A stretch of 64,000 nt of DNA from Lichina pygmaea (lineage: Eukaryota; Ascomycota; Lichinomycetes; Lichinales; Lichinaceae). The stretch spans positions 1,674,001 to 1,738,000 of the forward strand of contig OY730175.1 of assembly GCA_963422465.1 (NCBI GenBank). Reading direction: 5' to 3'. The translations under genes and the position numbers were made by a program. Below, one piece after another: positions 13,250-25,470 of the stretch. Position 1 is the first letter of the stretch. Every line of letters starts with the position of its first letter. Under the pieces are notes generated by a model, which saw nothing but the letters and a program-made list of their open reading frames with translations, made no database searches and was not told the origin of the DNA.

Positions 13250-13897
13250 GAAGCGCGATCTCTCTGACGATGATGCAATTTTCCACTTCTTGCTTCAATT
13301 CATATCGACTGGCATCTGGAAATTCATCGCAAACTAGTGGACATGATTATTTTCAGAGGGGAACATCTCGGTGCCGGGACATTCTAGACTTCAGATTCAT
13401 ATCGCGGAGATAATAGATCACGTTCCGAGGCGGCTCAGCTCATGGAAGACCGCGCCCTGTGACGGTCATCCTGTCCTGCCCTTAGCACAGCTGGCACAAG
13501 TCCCACGCCATAGACCAACAAGACGGTGTTGGAATACGCGCATCCTCCTGGATTTTTCTGACAGCGGAGTAGGGGGGAAGCTTGTGCCATGAAGCCAGTC
13601 TGATTTGCCTAGCGTTGGGCTCAGAGTCAGCCCCTTGCCCAGTGTCGCGCATCATGCTACGGATATACAATTTTCCGGGCGTCGCTCACCATCGGTGTTT
13701 GCACCAATTACGTCAACACTCTAAGTAATTGGCCTCGCGCCGCAGCCCTCCCCTTGCAGTGGGTGTTTTGTGGTCTTGATACCGACGGACTACACCCAGG
13801 AGTGGATAATCGCATCGAAAACTCGGTCAACTCATCATTCGCCTCTCATTTGCAGGGCCAGTGAGCCCTAAAGCCTTGTCGCTCTTGCTCTCGAATA

Positions 13898-15796
13898 ATG
13901 TCGGGCCCCAGGATTCTCATCTATCTCTTACGACGGGACCTACGTCTGGCGGACAACCCCATCTTCCATGAGCTAGGCCGCTTGTCGCGACTCTCACAAC
14001 GACCCTTCACTCACGTTCTCCCGGTGTACGTCTTCCCGGTCCAGCAGGTCGAGGTGTCTGGCTTCCTTTCTCCGCAGGATGCGTCATGCCCGTACCCGGA
14101 AGCTCGCTCCCGGGTGGCTGGCTTCTGGCGGTGCGGCCCTCATCGCGCTCGTTTCTTGGCCGAGACGATCTGGGACACCAAATCAACGCTAGAACACGTG
14201 GGCAGTGGCCTAGAGATCAGGATCGGCAGGCTGGGCGAAGTCATCGGCAGGCTGGTCGAGGCTGCTAGTGCAGCGGACGGCAGCATAGTGGCTGTCTGGA
14301 TGACGAAGGAGCAAGCTGTCGAGGAGAAAAGGGAAGAGCGTGAGGTGCGAGAAGTCACACAGAGCAACGACATTCAGTTTAAGCTGTTCAATGACGAAAA
14401 ATATTTCATCGACGACCGTGATCTGCCTTTCCAAAGCCCAGCGGATGTGCCGGATGTTTTTACAACCTACAGGAAAAAGGTTGAGCCTCTTCGAGATGCG
14501 CCCCGGGAAACGCTCCCTGCGCCCCCTAGCCTTGCGCCATTTCCGCCGAGAAACATGCTCGGCGATCAATCGCCGCCCTTTGTGATTCCCTCCTCGCTGA
14601 ACGAGCTAGTAGCAGCACTCCTGCGCCCATTGCAGAAGGACAGGGGCTTGAAAGCTCCCCCAGAATGGCCTCAAGGTGCGCAGTCCGCGCATCCGTTCCA
14701 TGGAGGCGAGACCAGCGCGCATGATCGCGTTCGCCATCTCGTCTCTAGCGGTGCGATGAGCCGCTACAAGGACACGCGCAACGGATTGCTGGGCGAAGAC
14801 TTTAGCACCAAGCTGTCGGCCTGGCTGGCGCTTGGCTGCCTTACCGCCAGACAGATACATGCCTATCTGATTGACTTCGAAGACGGCAAGAACAGCGTCG
14901 GGGAGGGAGCGTCGGGCCACGGCAAAGGGGAGAATAAGGGTACGGCGGCGGTGCGATTCGAGCTCCTGTGGCGAGACTACATGCGACTGGTCGGCTGGAA
15001 GTTCGGGCACCGACTCTTCCGAGCCGAGGGCTTCAGGCAGGACAGCAGCACGAAGTGGCAGCACCCGGACCGCGACGCGGCAGTGAGAGCCAAGGTCGAG
15101 CGATTCCTCGAGGGCCGCAGCGGGATCGGCCTGATCGACGCGAGTCAGCGGGAGCTGTTCCTGACGGGCTACACCTCCAACCGAGCGAGGCAGAACGTGG
15201 CCAGCTTCCTGGCGAAGCACATGGGGGTCGACTGGAGGATCGGATGCGAGTGGTACGAGTCGCTGCTGGCGGACTACGACGTCAGCAGCAACTGGGGGAA
15301 CTGGCAGTACGGCGCCGGCGTCGGCAACGACCCCCGGGGCGAAGCCCGGCTCTTCAACCCGGTGAAGCAGGCGCACGACTACGATCCCCGCGGAGCCTAC
15401 ATCAAGACCTGGGTGCCCGAGCTTCGGCCCCTGCACGAGCCCGCCCACATCTTCCAGGCCTGGAAGGTGCCCGAGCACCGACGACCGGAGCTCCGTCTGG
15501 ACGCGCTCGACTGGGTCGACAGACCGCTGAAGAGGATCGAGTACGGCGGCCGAGCCGGGCGAGCCGACCGAGGTGGACGGGGCGGACGAGCCGAACGAGG
15601 TGGACGGGGAGGACGGGAAGGACGGGGAGGACGAGGTGGCCCTGGCGGCCGAGGGAAAGCAAACCGCTCTCGAGCCGGTCGCGGAGGAGCAGCGCAGCAA
15701 AGTCGGCCAGACAGCTCTGGCAAGGGGCGTCGAGGCCGAGACAACGACCGTGAGACTGTCGGCCGGGCTCTTCAAGACCTGCACGTCACCGATTGA
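13898..15796 (+). CDS. cry: cryptochrome-DASH (photolyase family)
   Basis: Flavin-binding blue-light receptor or single-strand DNA photolyase of the CRY-DASH branch. Single exon, 632 residues. The N-terminal alpha/beta domain opens with ILIYLLRRDLRLADNP, the usual photolyase start, and binds the antenna chromophore in the family. The FAD domain includes LSAWLALGCLTARQI, FELLWRDYMR and a GYTSNRARQNVASF segment followed by the DWRIGCEWYE and NWGNWQYGAGVGNDPR motifs characteristic of CRY-DASH. From about residue 550 on is an RGG/RG-rich tail of about 50 residues. Such tails occur in fungal CRY-DASH proteins such as that of Neurospora and suggest RNA binding. The start codon sits directly after a 5' region without other in-frame ATGs. 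A long antisense frame over this gene is a codon-bias artefact. Confidence 0.95.
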   Translation: MSGPRILIYLLRRDLRLADNPIFHELGRLSRLSQRPFTHVLPVYVFPVQQVEVSGFLSPQDASCPYPEARSRVAGFWRCGPHRARFLAETIWDTKSTLEHVGSGLEIRIGRLGEVIGRLVEAASAADGSIVAVWMTKEQAVEEKREEREVREVTQSNDIQFKLFNDEKYFIDDRDLPFQSPADVPDVFTTYRKKVEPLRDAPRETLPAPPSLAPFPPRNMLGDQSPPFVIPSSLNELVAALLRPLQKDRGLKAPPEWPQGAQSAHPFHGGETSAHDRVRHLVSSGAMSRYKDTRNGLLGEDFSTKLSAWLALGCLTARQIHAYLIDFEDGKNSVGEGASGHGKGENKGTAAVRFELLWRDYMRLVGWKFGHRLFRAEGFRQDSSTKWQHPDRDAAVRAKVERFLEGRSGIGLIDASQRELFLTGYTSNRARQNVASFLAKHMGVDWRIGCEWYESLLADYDVSSNWGNWQYGAGVGNDPRGEARLFNPVKQAHDYDPRGAYIKTWVPELRPLHEPAHIFQAWKVPEHRRPELRLDALDWVDRPLKRIEYGGRAGRADRGGRGGRAERGGRGGREGRGGRGGPGGRGKANRSRAGRGGAAQQSRPDSSGKGRRGRDNDRETVGRALQDLHVTD

Positions 15797-16757
15797 AGCG
15801 TGTGAGATGCAGATCGCACAAAGGCAGCACAGCCTTTGACATCAGCGCCGCAGCCTAGGCCTACCAGAAATCTACGAATGTTACTTCTCTTGTAGAGCCT
15901 ACTTTCATCATACGAGGTGTTACGACGTGATTCTGTAACTTTTCATTCTGTTCCAACAGGGTCGAAATCCAATAAGTGATAGTCCAAGTTCGAAATAGTG
16001 CATCTCTTGAAGGGGGGGGGGGGGGGGGGGGGGTGAGGTCAGCACGTCACGGCTGTCCACCAGCGTCAAGCGATCGACAGGGCTTCGAGGATGGCCTCGC
16101 AAAGAGATGCCGTAGGCTACTTACTTGGCTTATAGTCACCCGGTACGGTACCTAGACACCTAGTCAGAGACGGCGTCGACCAGAGGCTTGTAGGACGAGA
16201 AGGGACGAAGGCGATGGCGGGCCAGGAGGACATGGCAAGGGCGGTTGTACGAGCGTGAATCATACCTGGACAAGTCGGTGGCATCCGGATGTGTTGGTGA
16301 GGCTGGATGGAGGCTTTGCATCGTTCGCGATGCGGGTACAAGCGCCGGCCGGTTGGCGACTTGGGAGCAACAGCTCCAGGTGAAGTCTCGTATTGTCAAC
16401 CTGGCTTGGCCGTGCACGGCAGCCTGGATCTGGTGGCTCACCAGATTGCTGTATCTCTCGTCCTTGTCGTCCCCCTCATCCACGGTGATCAGTGGAAGAT
16501 CGTCTGTACCCAGGAACTCCTCCAGGTCGGCTTCATGACCGACTCTTCGGCACAAGGTTCATATCGTTGGCCCTCGCAGCCATCTCTCCGGTGAGCCCTA
16601 TGCTTTCCCCTTTGTATACTGGAACCGGTCATCCTTCTAGCTGTGGCACTTATACCTTCTCCAGCGAAAGAGAATCATGAGGAAGGTAAAGTAGAGATAT
16701 TGAAGTCGGGTTCTGTTCTTGTTCAGGAAAACAGGGGGTCAATCTTGAAGATCAGCC
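15797..16757. other. intergenic region with poly-G tract
   Basis: About 960 bp between the cryptochrome gene and the HNH-family relic. It holds a 22-nt G run and, at 16160-16555 on the minus strand, a 131-codon frame without recognisable domain. That frame might be a remnant 3' part of the HNH-family gene, but I cannot show it. Confidence 0.45.
16012..16033. repeat. poly-G tract (22 nt)
   Basis: Uninterrupted run of G about 215 bp downstream of the cryptochrome stop codon. Confidence 0.9.
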
Positions 16758-18034
16758 CTAGGGACACAGCTTCTTCTCCACTATCAAAACACTCTTGTTG
16801 ATCACAACAACCTTGAGGTTGCGTGTGCTGGTTCTATCCTCACTCTCGCAAGGAACAGTCATGATCTGCACACGGTCAAGGGCCTCCTCAAGACCTTTGT
16901 GGATCAAGAGCCTGTTCCTCACATCAAACAGGTGGTTGGGCCTGTCACCATCACTGTCATTCCTCCCGAAGAGGTATGCACAGCTGAACTTCACCATTGC
17001 GAAGGGCACGATATGTGCTGCTCTCCCGTTCTGCCTGTTGCAGTAACAATGACTTATCGGGCACCAGTGTCCCTCTTTCGGTCCCATATGAGGATCATTG
17101 GGCCATCTTGTGTCATAGTACTCCGTACGGTACCTAAGGTACGTTACGCACGTACGTACCCATACGTACTTGATGGGCGAGTTCTTGAAGGGCTCCTGCA
17201 TGCCCCCCCGGTCTGCGCCCAATCTGGCTTCCGGATACGAGGTCATGCCTGCCGGGTTGATCGTGTGCGTCCGAAGATTGTCGATCAATTGGTCAATTGC
17301 TGCGTCGATATCTGAAAGCTGTTCAAGCTGTCGATGGCAGTCAAGGATCTCGCCCCGAAGCATGTTTGAGTGTTGGTGGAGGATGAGCAAGACCTGTCGT
17401 ATATGGCATAGTTGCCCCTCCAATGACTCCATAGCCGTTAGGTACTGGGCACTGCTCACAGCCCTGTCTTGACAAGCCTGGTTAAGATGGAAAAGTTCTC
17501 TTTGACGGTAGTCGAGGTGATATTCGATCAAGGGGTATCTGCTTGCTGATACATCCTTCAACTCACTTGTCATGTTCCACCTCATGTTTGACTGAGTTCC
17601 CACCAGACTTGCGTATCTTGGTGTACTTCATGACGGCTGACTCAATCAAAGAACCCGACACGTTCTCGGGTCCGCTTGCGATTCTCTTCTACGAACACAG
17701 CAAGGCTTTCCTGGAGGGCAGGGGCCTCGGTGCGAACATCGGTCGACAGCGGATCCTGGACGTCCATCGGATTGTATGTGATTGGGGCCCGGACCTTTTT
17801 AACCTTGAATTCCAGGGCATTCACCTTGGCGGTAGGTATCTTGGCCTTCTTGTGCCTCCGCTTCTCCTGAATCTCGGCTGGTGCCGATATCATCAAAGAC
17901 CGAGGACTCTTCGGGCTTGCCATCTCTCCTGTGACTGGGACCTGTGAGCCTCGGATCTCCGGGCTGATCACTCCTCCGGCCAGAAGCACGGGACAGCGAT
18001 CAGGGTTCATCGAAGGAGGAGGAGGAGTCATCAC
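16758..18034 (-). pseudogene. fungal HNH-nuclease-domain family relic
   Basis: Two adjacent minus-strand frames, 18034-17642 and 17603-16758, resemble successive parts of a large filamentous-fungal family of HNH-nuclease-domain proteins of unknown role. The first part has the Lys-rich linker and the DPLSTDVRTEAPALQESLA segment. The second has the helical LDYRQRELFHLNQAC segment, then HWCPISHCYC, the AAHIVPFAM motif with the likely catalytic His, and the CAYLFGRNDSDG and HLFDVRNRLL segments. These match the order seen in the family as I remember it. The reading frame does not run cleanly through the locus, and the C-terminal part after the HNH domain appears to be missing. GTAC-rich sequence interrupts it near 17120-17170, perhaps in an intron. 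I read it as a decayed copy, but an intron-rich intact gene cannot be excluded. Confidence 0.6.
17119..17172. repeat. GTAC-rich palindromic cluster
   Basis: Overlapping TACGTA, GGTACC and CCGTACGG palindromes within the HNH-family locus. The same motif family recurs across the window. Confidence 0.7.
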
Positions 18035-21000
18035 CTTGGGTCACGACGGAATCAAGTCGCAGTCGGGCAAGTACGGAGCGGTAGAAGCGTACAAGAGTCT
18101 CTCTGGGACCGAGCTGGGACTTGGTCGGGATCAAGCCGAGATGGTGCCAAGCTCGGGCCGGGTTCTAGGTCGAGATCAAGTCGAGTCGAGCGAAGGCTGA
18201 GAAGTCACAGAGACAGCAACAGCAACGAGGTTTGGCAGGTACGACTTTGAAAAGCTCGTGCGGGTTCTATCAAGAATGAGATCTGGGAAGGACGGAAGGA
18301 GGAAAGGGGAAAGGAGAAAGGAAGGATCCTCTCAAACACCGTACCGTGATTTTGACAACTTCTCGTCTACATACGTACGTACGTACAGTACCTCTCTCTT
18401 TTCGGGCCCCTCTTTTCAACCTGGCTTTTTTTCCCTTCTAGCTCTTTGATCTTGCATGCGATGAAGACTTGACGAGAGACTTTCTCGACAAGGAAAGCCG
18501 TCCGTCAGGACTTTCTGGGGCGCGGTCTGTACCGTATTCTACAGATGTACTTCTACGTCCGACCTGATTTTCATCAGTACTGTAGAGATAAGGGTGAAGA
18601 TGACGATCGAACGAGTTGGTACACGATTTTCTTGGTCTCGCTGTCGATTGATGGTCAAGCTCTCTCTGGGTTAGGGCGTAGATGTGCCGATCAGAATACT
18701 TAGCTACAGTGCAGCACATGGGGCACGTCTACAACCATCCCAGAGACTTATATCCATCACGCAAATAGATATCTGACTGACCGGTGTAGAACCGTCACGG
18801 CACTTTTGTGCCGCACATCTTACATCACCTGTCTCCCACACATCTTGTTCTTGGCAGCGCGGTCATCAGCTCGTTGCCGTCAGTGGCTGGCTTAAACACG
18901 GCACTGCGCCACTTGTAAAACTCCCGGCTGCGCGTCATGCAGTCTTCGACCAACGATAAGGGAGGAAAGAGGACCAGGCTGGCACGGGAGAGGAAGGCGC
19001 AATGGGGAGAGAAATCAGATCTACGGAAGTACTCAGGATTTCTTTAGCTAAGCCGTCGTTCGATGCTTGCTCTTTAGCTCGGCCTCCTCTCCATGTCCTT
19101 TTAGGGAGCAAGTCTTCCGAGACAAATAGGAATGTCGTTTCGATGTTTCTCTACGTTCATGCGCTCGTAGCCAGAGTAGCTCGAGAGAATGACCTCCTTC
19201 AGCTGTCCAATGCCAATCGTTGGACGAAAAGGTCGTCTTTGTCGAATACCCCAGCATATCGGCTGGATCTCTCAAGGTCGTCGAGAGTCACGACCTCATT
19301 CAGACGGCCTGTGTTGTAATTCGAACCCGCTTTGTGGTGCCCATACGCGCGCATTGTCCTCCTAGCGGCCACGTGTTTATGGAAGCGGTAGGATAGAGCC
19401 CCTTTGACGACCAGGCTTGACACCATCCTCCATCTTGCCGAGATGATAGATTAGCTGACCATTGGTCTTCCATGGAGGAGGATCAAGACTCAAGCTCCAC
19501 TTCCGGTCACCAAGAGATGGGACGTCGTAAGCTCCTGACCAAGTTCAACAGTAGAATGATCGTACGTATTACCTGTACATACGTCGGATCAGACGACGAT
19601 CTAGCGCGGCTCGCTTGTAAGGTACAAGGCCCCGAAGGTCTTGGCCCTCCGTGGCACAGTCGCACGAGTGCGTACACGCATGAACATGTCTGCTGACCTG
19701 GGCTCAACATCATCGCAGGACCAAAGGAAGTTTCATCTTCTTGATATCGAGTACGACGATCGATCGCAATCGGATGCAGTCGGCCCTGGCCGTGCGAGAC
19801 GCGTCTGACAGAGCGGAGACGAGATTCGAGCGAGCCACATGATCCGACTCGGATGGTCATGGATGCGGCTCCCCGGCATCGAGGACCCACGATGCTCGCC
19901 GCATCGGACCGCGAGCGCTGGAGCGTTTGAGGACGTCGACTCCAAGACAGCTCACTAGCCGAGATCAGCGGCGTCGAACCTAGCTTGCGACCACAGATCC
20001 TTTCGGGCCGGAAAGACATCAACGGTGCGGTCAAGCGACGAAACCATCGTCGCTAGAATGTTCGACGCCCCGCGGGAGACGCAAGCCTCCGACGCCTCCT
20101 CTCGGCGCACATCGCAGCCGTGGCCGGCTCTCTGGAACGACCAGCAGACGACAGGGTCTCCAATAAAGTTTGCTCGAGTGACCATGGATGACCAGGCTCG
20201 ACCGTTGAGGCTCGCTTGGCTGCAGCGTCGGCCGTGGCGGTGGCGTCCTGCCACTCGATCCTTCAAGCCCGATCCATACGTACCCGGCGTGTCGGATGCA
20301 GCAGAGGCAGCTTCTGCGAGTCCGTCGTCGAAACGGTCGGGCAAGAGAAAGCGGAACGCGACAGTACCAGAAGAGAGGAGAGAGTCAGCGCTTACAAGAG
20401 GTAGTCGTAAGCGTGGTCAGCAGAAGAGAGAGTGATGGATTGATTCATCGCTCGATATCTCCTCGCTGCCTCGCCAACTCGACCTCTGCAACGGCGGTCC
20501 TCGCTCCGTACGTACTCGTACTGTAAATATCTCATCTCGTACGTACGGAAGTACTTGTACGCACATGCGTATGTACCGCGTCTTACTGTACCTGAAGAAA
20601 ATGTGGGGTCTTGTCCGCACGTACCGTAAACGTAAAGAATCCCCACAATCAGCAAATCCCTGACGCGGGCCTGATTCGACAGGACTGTAGCGGATCAGTA
20701 GTTCCGATACGATGAGTAAGCAAGACCGTCGAGCTCCTCGTCGCGAAAGGAGGGCTTGCCGGCGGGAACTTGTGACGCCATTGAAAGTCTTAAGATGGCC
20801 ACGATCGAATTTCCGTCGGTTCCCAAAATAAATCGCAGACAGCCACTCGTCACTGCCACGATCTAATAATTACCATGTCCATCTTCCGTTCCCCATCCCC
20901 CGTCCTCTAATCGTCCTCCGTCCTCCATCCTCCATCCTCCATCCGGCCTTCCCGTCCTCTCGCCGGCATGACCCGCCTGAACCGCCGCTGAGTGCTGACC

Positions 21001-23731
21001 TGGCTGTCGACGCTGGCGTACGGGACGGACGAGTCAGATAAGGATGGGCCGGTTTGTTTTTTGCGCGCTCCGCCAGCCTGATCGCGGGCCTGACAAGCGT
21101 GGCCGCGACGACGACCATCTCGACTGGCTTCGGCCCTTAAAAGGCAGGCGTGACCTCGACTCTCTCTCCCCCTCGCTCGTTAGCGTGGATCCGGCGAGAA
21201 GCTGCCATCGAGACGGCGCGGCATCTTTCCAGCACCTGGTGTCACGGGCCCGACTCGGACATCCTCTTACTACTTTATCTTCGGAGCGCCGGGCGCACTC
21301 ACGAGTGCTACGTACGGAGTACCGAGCAAGACAACGCTGTCGGTAGGTATGGTGTCAGCTTTGGCCGGCTCGCCTTCCCCCCTCGCCTCTCCTCCCCTGT
21401 CTGAACGCTAGCAAGGTACTAGCATATGCACGACCGACCGAAAGGGCGGACCTTGGGGATGCATGTTTCGTTTGGCCGAAAGACAATCGCTAACGAGTGC
21501 TACGTGCGCACCTCTGCGCGTAGTAGGTAATTACGTTCGTACGGAAGTACGTATGTACCGGTCTGAAGCCTGCAGCTGCAGCGACAACCCTGCTGGGTCT
21601 CACCGGACTTTGCCTGCCTGCCTGCCTGTGCGAGATGAGATCACGGCTACTACCGAAATCCAAAATCCAGACTCCGGGCGTCGCACCAACCAAACCACGG
21701 GGATCCAAGGCAGCTCCCAGGATTCTGGGGTCGTCAACCGCTGCACCTGGGAAGCATTGCATCCTTAGCGTACAGTAGCTCTCCTTTGCCGCAGCTCGCC
21801 GTGCAGCACCGGCGCTCGCCTGGGATATCTCTCACCTCCGGACGACGGCCGCGGCGGCTGCGACCGCGACGACTGCGCTTTGCTGACCCGCTGCGCCGGG
21901 CCCGACGACATCCCCCCCCCCCTTCTTCGGGCGCGCGTTCTTGCCCTTCTGCTCGCTTCTCTCGGCCGCAACCCTGCCGGCCAGCCAGCCTGTCTCCCGA
22001 GCCGCGTCCGGTCCTGTCACTCGTTCTTGGCCATCAAGCAGATCCCCCAAAAGGAACATCCCGTCCCCTTCGGCGACCGAACGGGCCACGCTAAGCACGT
22101 TTTGGGAAGAGGGAGCGGTTCAGGTGGGTGTGACTCGGTCCTCGGCTTGTCAGGTGCTGCGACATGCGTACGAGCTACCGTGAGCTGATAGGTACTTTCA
22201 AGGCAGATTCGATCGTCGACCCAACGAGTATAAAGAACGGTACTTCGGAGAGGAGAGGGGCCAGGTCAGACATTGAAAAGACCTCGTCGCAGCTGTCTCT
22301 CCGGATACGCCGTTCCACCGCTGCCGGGCTGAGAGGTCAAAGATCCAGGCCGAGGAGAACAGGCCCCGAGCCGGATTGGAGAGAGAAAGCGGCAGCTTCC
22401 GCGAGACGCGACGGGATCGCACAAGGATCCCGAAACGTAAGATTGCTCGTACCGGGGACCGAGGCGCATGCTGGACGGAATGGAGCTCACGACCTCCGAC
22501 CTGGCCTGACTTCCGTCGCTTGCCGCAGCTCTCTCCTTTGCGCCAGACGCACGAGGCTCTGTCCCGGTCTTGGCCCATGCGAGAACGAACCTCGTCGACC
22601 CACCGACGCTTTTCCCGCGAGCCCGGCGCGGCAGAAGATCAGAGCGCCCGCGAACGCCTCCCACGCCCCCGGCCTAACCGAGCGACCCTTGTTTTCGACG
22701 GGAGCACCGAGCTGTTTCCGTAGGGTCCCGTACCGTACGTACAGGTATGTACTGCCTTATATGCGGGCGTGTGTGTGTGTTGACGAGACCGGATGGGAAT
22801 AGGGGAGACCTTCGAAGTCTCGTACGACGACATCGTCGAGAAAGGCAGCCCGCCAAGGAAAAAAGAAAGCCCGGCGAGCACAGATCCAGGAAGAGAGGGA
22901 GGGGGTGGGGGATGGGCTGGAGGCGCATCCATCCAACCCGGCCGACGCACCCTCGGGAAGGCTCTCCCAACTCCCGCACACCGCACACGCACTCACCTAC
23001 ACGACCACTCTGCAGTAAGCGACCGGGGGACGACAGGTTCGGTCCCTCGTCATCTCTCCCTCCGCCAACGCGCCTTTGCTCCAGCCCATCTGCGCCGACG
23101 TCAAGGTTTGGAACTTCGCGCGTCCGCCTACCGGCTGCGGTCGCATCTATCTGACAGAAGCCTTTTTCTTACTCCGATAGGGGTCGACGATCACCGTCCC
23201 TTGCCTTGGGCCGAGCCTCGTCCGGCAGACCCAAAAAGAAATCCCCACGCCTTGGGTCGACGATCTGATTTCCTTGACCTGGCTCAGACGTACAAAGTTA
23301 CTGCACGGAACCTCATCGCATGGAAGCACGTACGGTATTACGTACGCTCCATCGATCACGGCCGTGGCATCTTCGACTCCGAGAGACGTTCGACCCAAGA
23401 CTTTTCACATCTTTTCGAGAGCCTGGCCGGCGCCTGCGGTCGTCGTGGCACATTTTGCGTTTCGGCAGGCCATATTTACCTCGCTGGCCGTCGTCTGCTT
23501 TGGGTGGCGGTGTCGTGTGTCGTCGTTCGACCTCCTCAGTCTTGCCTGACCATACCTCAGGGGGTCGAGAGCGGCAGCTAGCACCGGAGTCCAGCATATA
23601 AAGTGCCCCGCGAATCATCTACAGCACATTCCCCGCCCCGGAGCATCTGGCCTGATCGAACGATTGATTCCGTTCACGGCTTTGCGACGGAGAACCAGGA
23701 CCCAGGAGAGGACAGCTCGGCACCCCTTTGG
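18035..23731. other. long intergenic region upstream of the C2H2 factor
   Basis: About 5.7 kb without a supportable gene. Short GC-rich frames overlap on both strands; the largest is 22793-23581 on the plus strand, 262 codons. They show no domain, no conserved-looking motif and a composition typical of chance frames. The right part probably carries the promoter and a long 5' leader of the C2H2 factor gene. GTAC-rich patches lie near 18370, 20505-20560, 21305, 21535-21560 and 22725-22750. A CCTCCAT-type short tandem repeat lies near 20915-20945. Confidence 0.5.
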
Positions 23732-23811
23732 CTTCTTCTTCCTCTTCTTCTTCTCCTTCTTCTTCTTCTTCTTCTTCTTCTTCTTCTTCTTCTTCTTCTT
23801 CTTCTTCTTCT
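23732..23811. repeat. (TTC)n microsatellite in 5' leader
   Basis: About 80 bases of almost pure TTC/CTT. If read as coding it gives poly-Phe, poly-Ser or poly-Leu. I treat it as untranslated leader or part of a leader intron, because the plausible start codon of the zinc-finger protein is 108 bp farther on. Confidence 0.85.
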
Positions 23812-23918
23812 CTCCCTCCGTCATACCGGGCAACATCGTTGGGAGAAATTTACCACCTCAGGAGGTCCCTGGGAAAGAGCATGTCAACGTGTTCACCGCA
23901 CAGCTTCTCAGGCCGCCG

Positions 23919-24258
23919 ATGAATCCGGTTCCTGATCCTTCGAGCTTCACCGCTCGGAGATCGGCCGCCTCGAATCTGCCCAGCTTTCAACTTCCACCGC
24001 CCCCCGAGCTGCCACCGGTGCAGAGGTACTCGTCGATGCCTCCCGGGAGCTTTGCTCCGGCCGGTCACTTCAACAGCGGCAGCCTGCTGACTCCACCGTC
24101 GACGATACCGGGGGAATCGATGAGCTCCATCGTTTCCGCCCAAGGCACGACGGGGGCCTCCGTGGCCGGTCATCCAGCGTTCACTCCGTACACTCCGCTC
24201 GGCGTACCCGGTAACCAGTCATACGAGTGGGGAGCGAGGCACGGTCCTCCGTCGATGT

Positions 24259-24301
<43 letters not shown>

Positions 24302-25470
24302 TCCTCCTCCTCCTCCTCATCCACCACTACCACCACCACAACCGCCACCAAATCTAGGATATGCCATGCGCCCTGCCTTCTCGCCGTCCGTCTCGTCGAG
24401 CCGTCGAGAAACGCCTTTTGCGAACGCAGCTCATACCGCCCCCGGCGGGGACGTTGCGCCCCTGCATCCTCCGCCTTTCGACATGAACCCACCAGCGTAC
24501 GCCACGTCGACGCCCATGTCTCTCCCGCCGACCGGTACGTCCGCCACCACGGGCCCACCGACGCTGCCGGCCCAGCATTCCTACATGGGCAACACGATGC
24601 TGAGCCTGCAGTCGCCGTCTTCAAGGACGCCGTCACATCTTTCTCCTGCTCACCATGCACAAGGATTGATAACGCCCAGGCTGCCACGAACGCAAGCCTG
24701 CTATCCTGGCGTGCACCCGGCATCTGCACCGGCCCACCAGACCAGCTTTTCCCCATCGAGCACGGGTGCCTCTCCGCCGCAGCAGAGCCCGGTGTCGACG
24801 ATGTCCGCCCCGCGACTGTCGCCGGCCTCGCCCACGTCCCATAGGCTGTCCCTGCTCCATCCGACACCAGGGTCTACCCCTGCCGCGTCGCACATGGCTC
24901 GTTCGCTCAGCTTCTCACTTCCCGCCATGCCCGGCCCGATGGCGGCTGGCTTGCAAGGGCCCGGCGCCCAGATGGGCTACCTGGGCGGCCCACCGCCGGG
25001 CCTCGGCCACGTTTACGCGAACAACGGCACCTTCGTGCGATCATACCCGGGTGGCCCACGACCAACGCCGCCGCAGCGCCAGAACGAGCGACCCTTCAAA
25101 TGCAACCAGTGCCCGCAGAGCTTCAATCGCAACCACGACCTGAAGCGGCACAAGAGGATACACCTGGCCGTGAAGCCTTTCCCCTGCCGACATTGCGACA
25201 AGAGCTTCTCGCGAAAAGATGCTCTGAAGGTGTGCACCTCCCTTCCCTTCGGCGAGCCATCAATGGAGCAGCCAGCTGACGTCTCCTTTTCTTCCTTAGA
25301 GGCACATCCTGGTCAAGGGATGTGGTAAGACACAGCAGGCTGATGCCGCCGACGGCCATGACGACGCCTCGTCTACGCATGAGCAGTCCGAGATCATGAG
25401 CGGGGAAGACGATGTCGGAGAGGGTCCCAGGATCGGCGGCCACCTGGCTTATCAAGCGGGACGGCCCTAG
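23919..25470 (+). CDS. C2H2 zinc-finger transcription factor
   Basis: Sequence-specific transcription factor, probably nuclear. Two exons, 23919-25229 and 25300-25470, give 493 residues. The first about 390 residues are low-complexity Pro/Ser/Ala-rich activation-type sequence with a poly-Ala then poly-Pro run. The DNA-binding part is two linked fingers: a classical C2H2 finger (FKCNQC to HKRIH) and a second finger (FPCRHC to RHILVKGC), whose last ligand appears to be Cys. The intron falls inside the second finger, right before its His. The segment FNRNHDLKRHKRIHLAVKPF is strongly conserved in a filamentous-fungal family that I associate tentatively with Aspergillus RfeC; I am not sure of that name. 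An upstream in-frame ATG at 23664 would add the poly-Phe tract, so I chose the ATG at 23919. The short acidic tail follows the fingers directly. Confidence 0.85.
24261..24318 (+). repeat. coding (GCC)n then (CCT)n repeat
   Basis: GCC repeat encoding about 14 Ala, followed by CCT repeats encoding Pro, in the activation-type region of the zinc-finger factor. Likely variable in length between strains. Confidence 0.85.

Noticed and set aside
14606-15784. 392-codon antisense frame over the cryptochrome gene
   Set aside because: It mirrors a GC-rich coding exon with strong third-position bias, has no domain, and the sense frame is an unmistakable CRY-DASH.
22793-23581. 262-codon frame upstream of the C2H2 factor
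   Set aside because: No domain and composition like chance frames in GC-rich leader DNA.
23664-23918. N-terminal extension of the C2H2 factor with poly-Phe
   Set aside because: The frame is open only because the TTC repeat has no stops. A poly-Phe run of this length in a nuclear factor is implausible.
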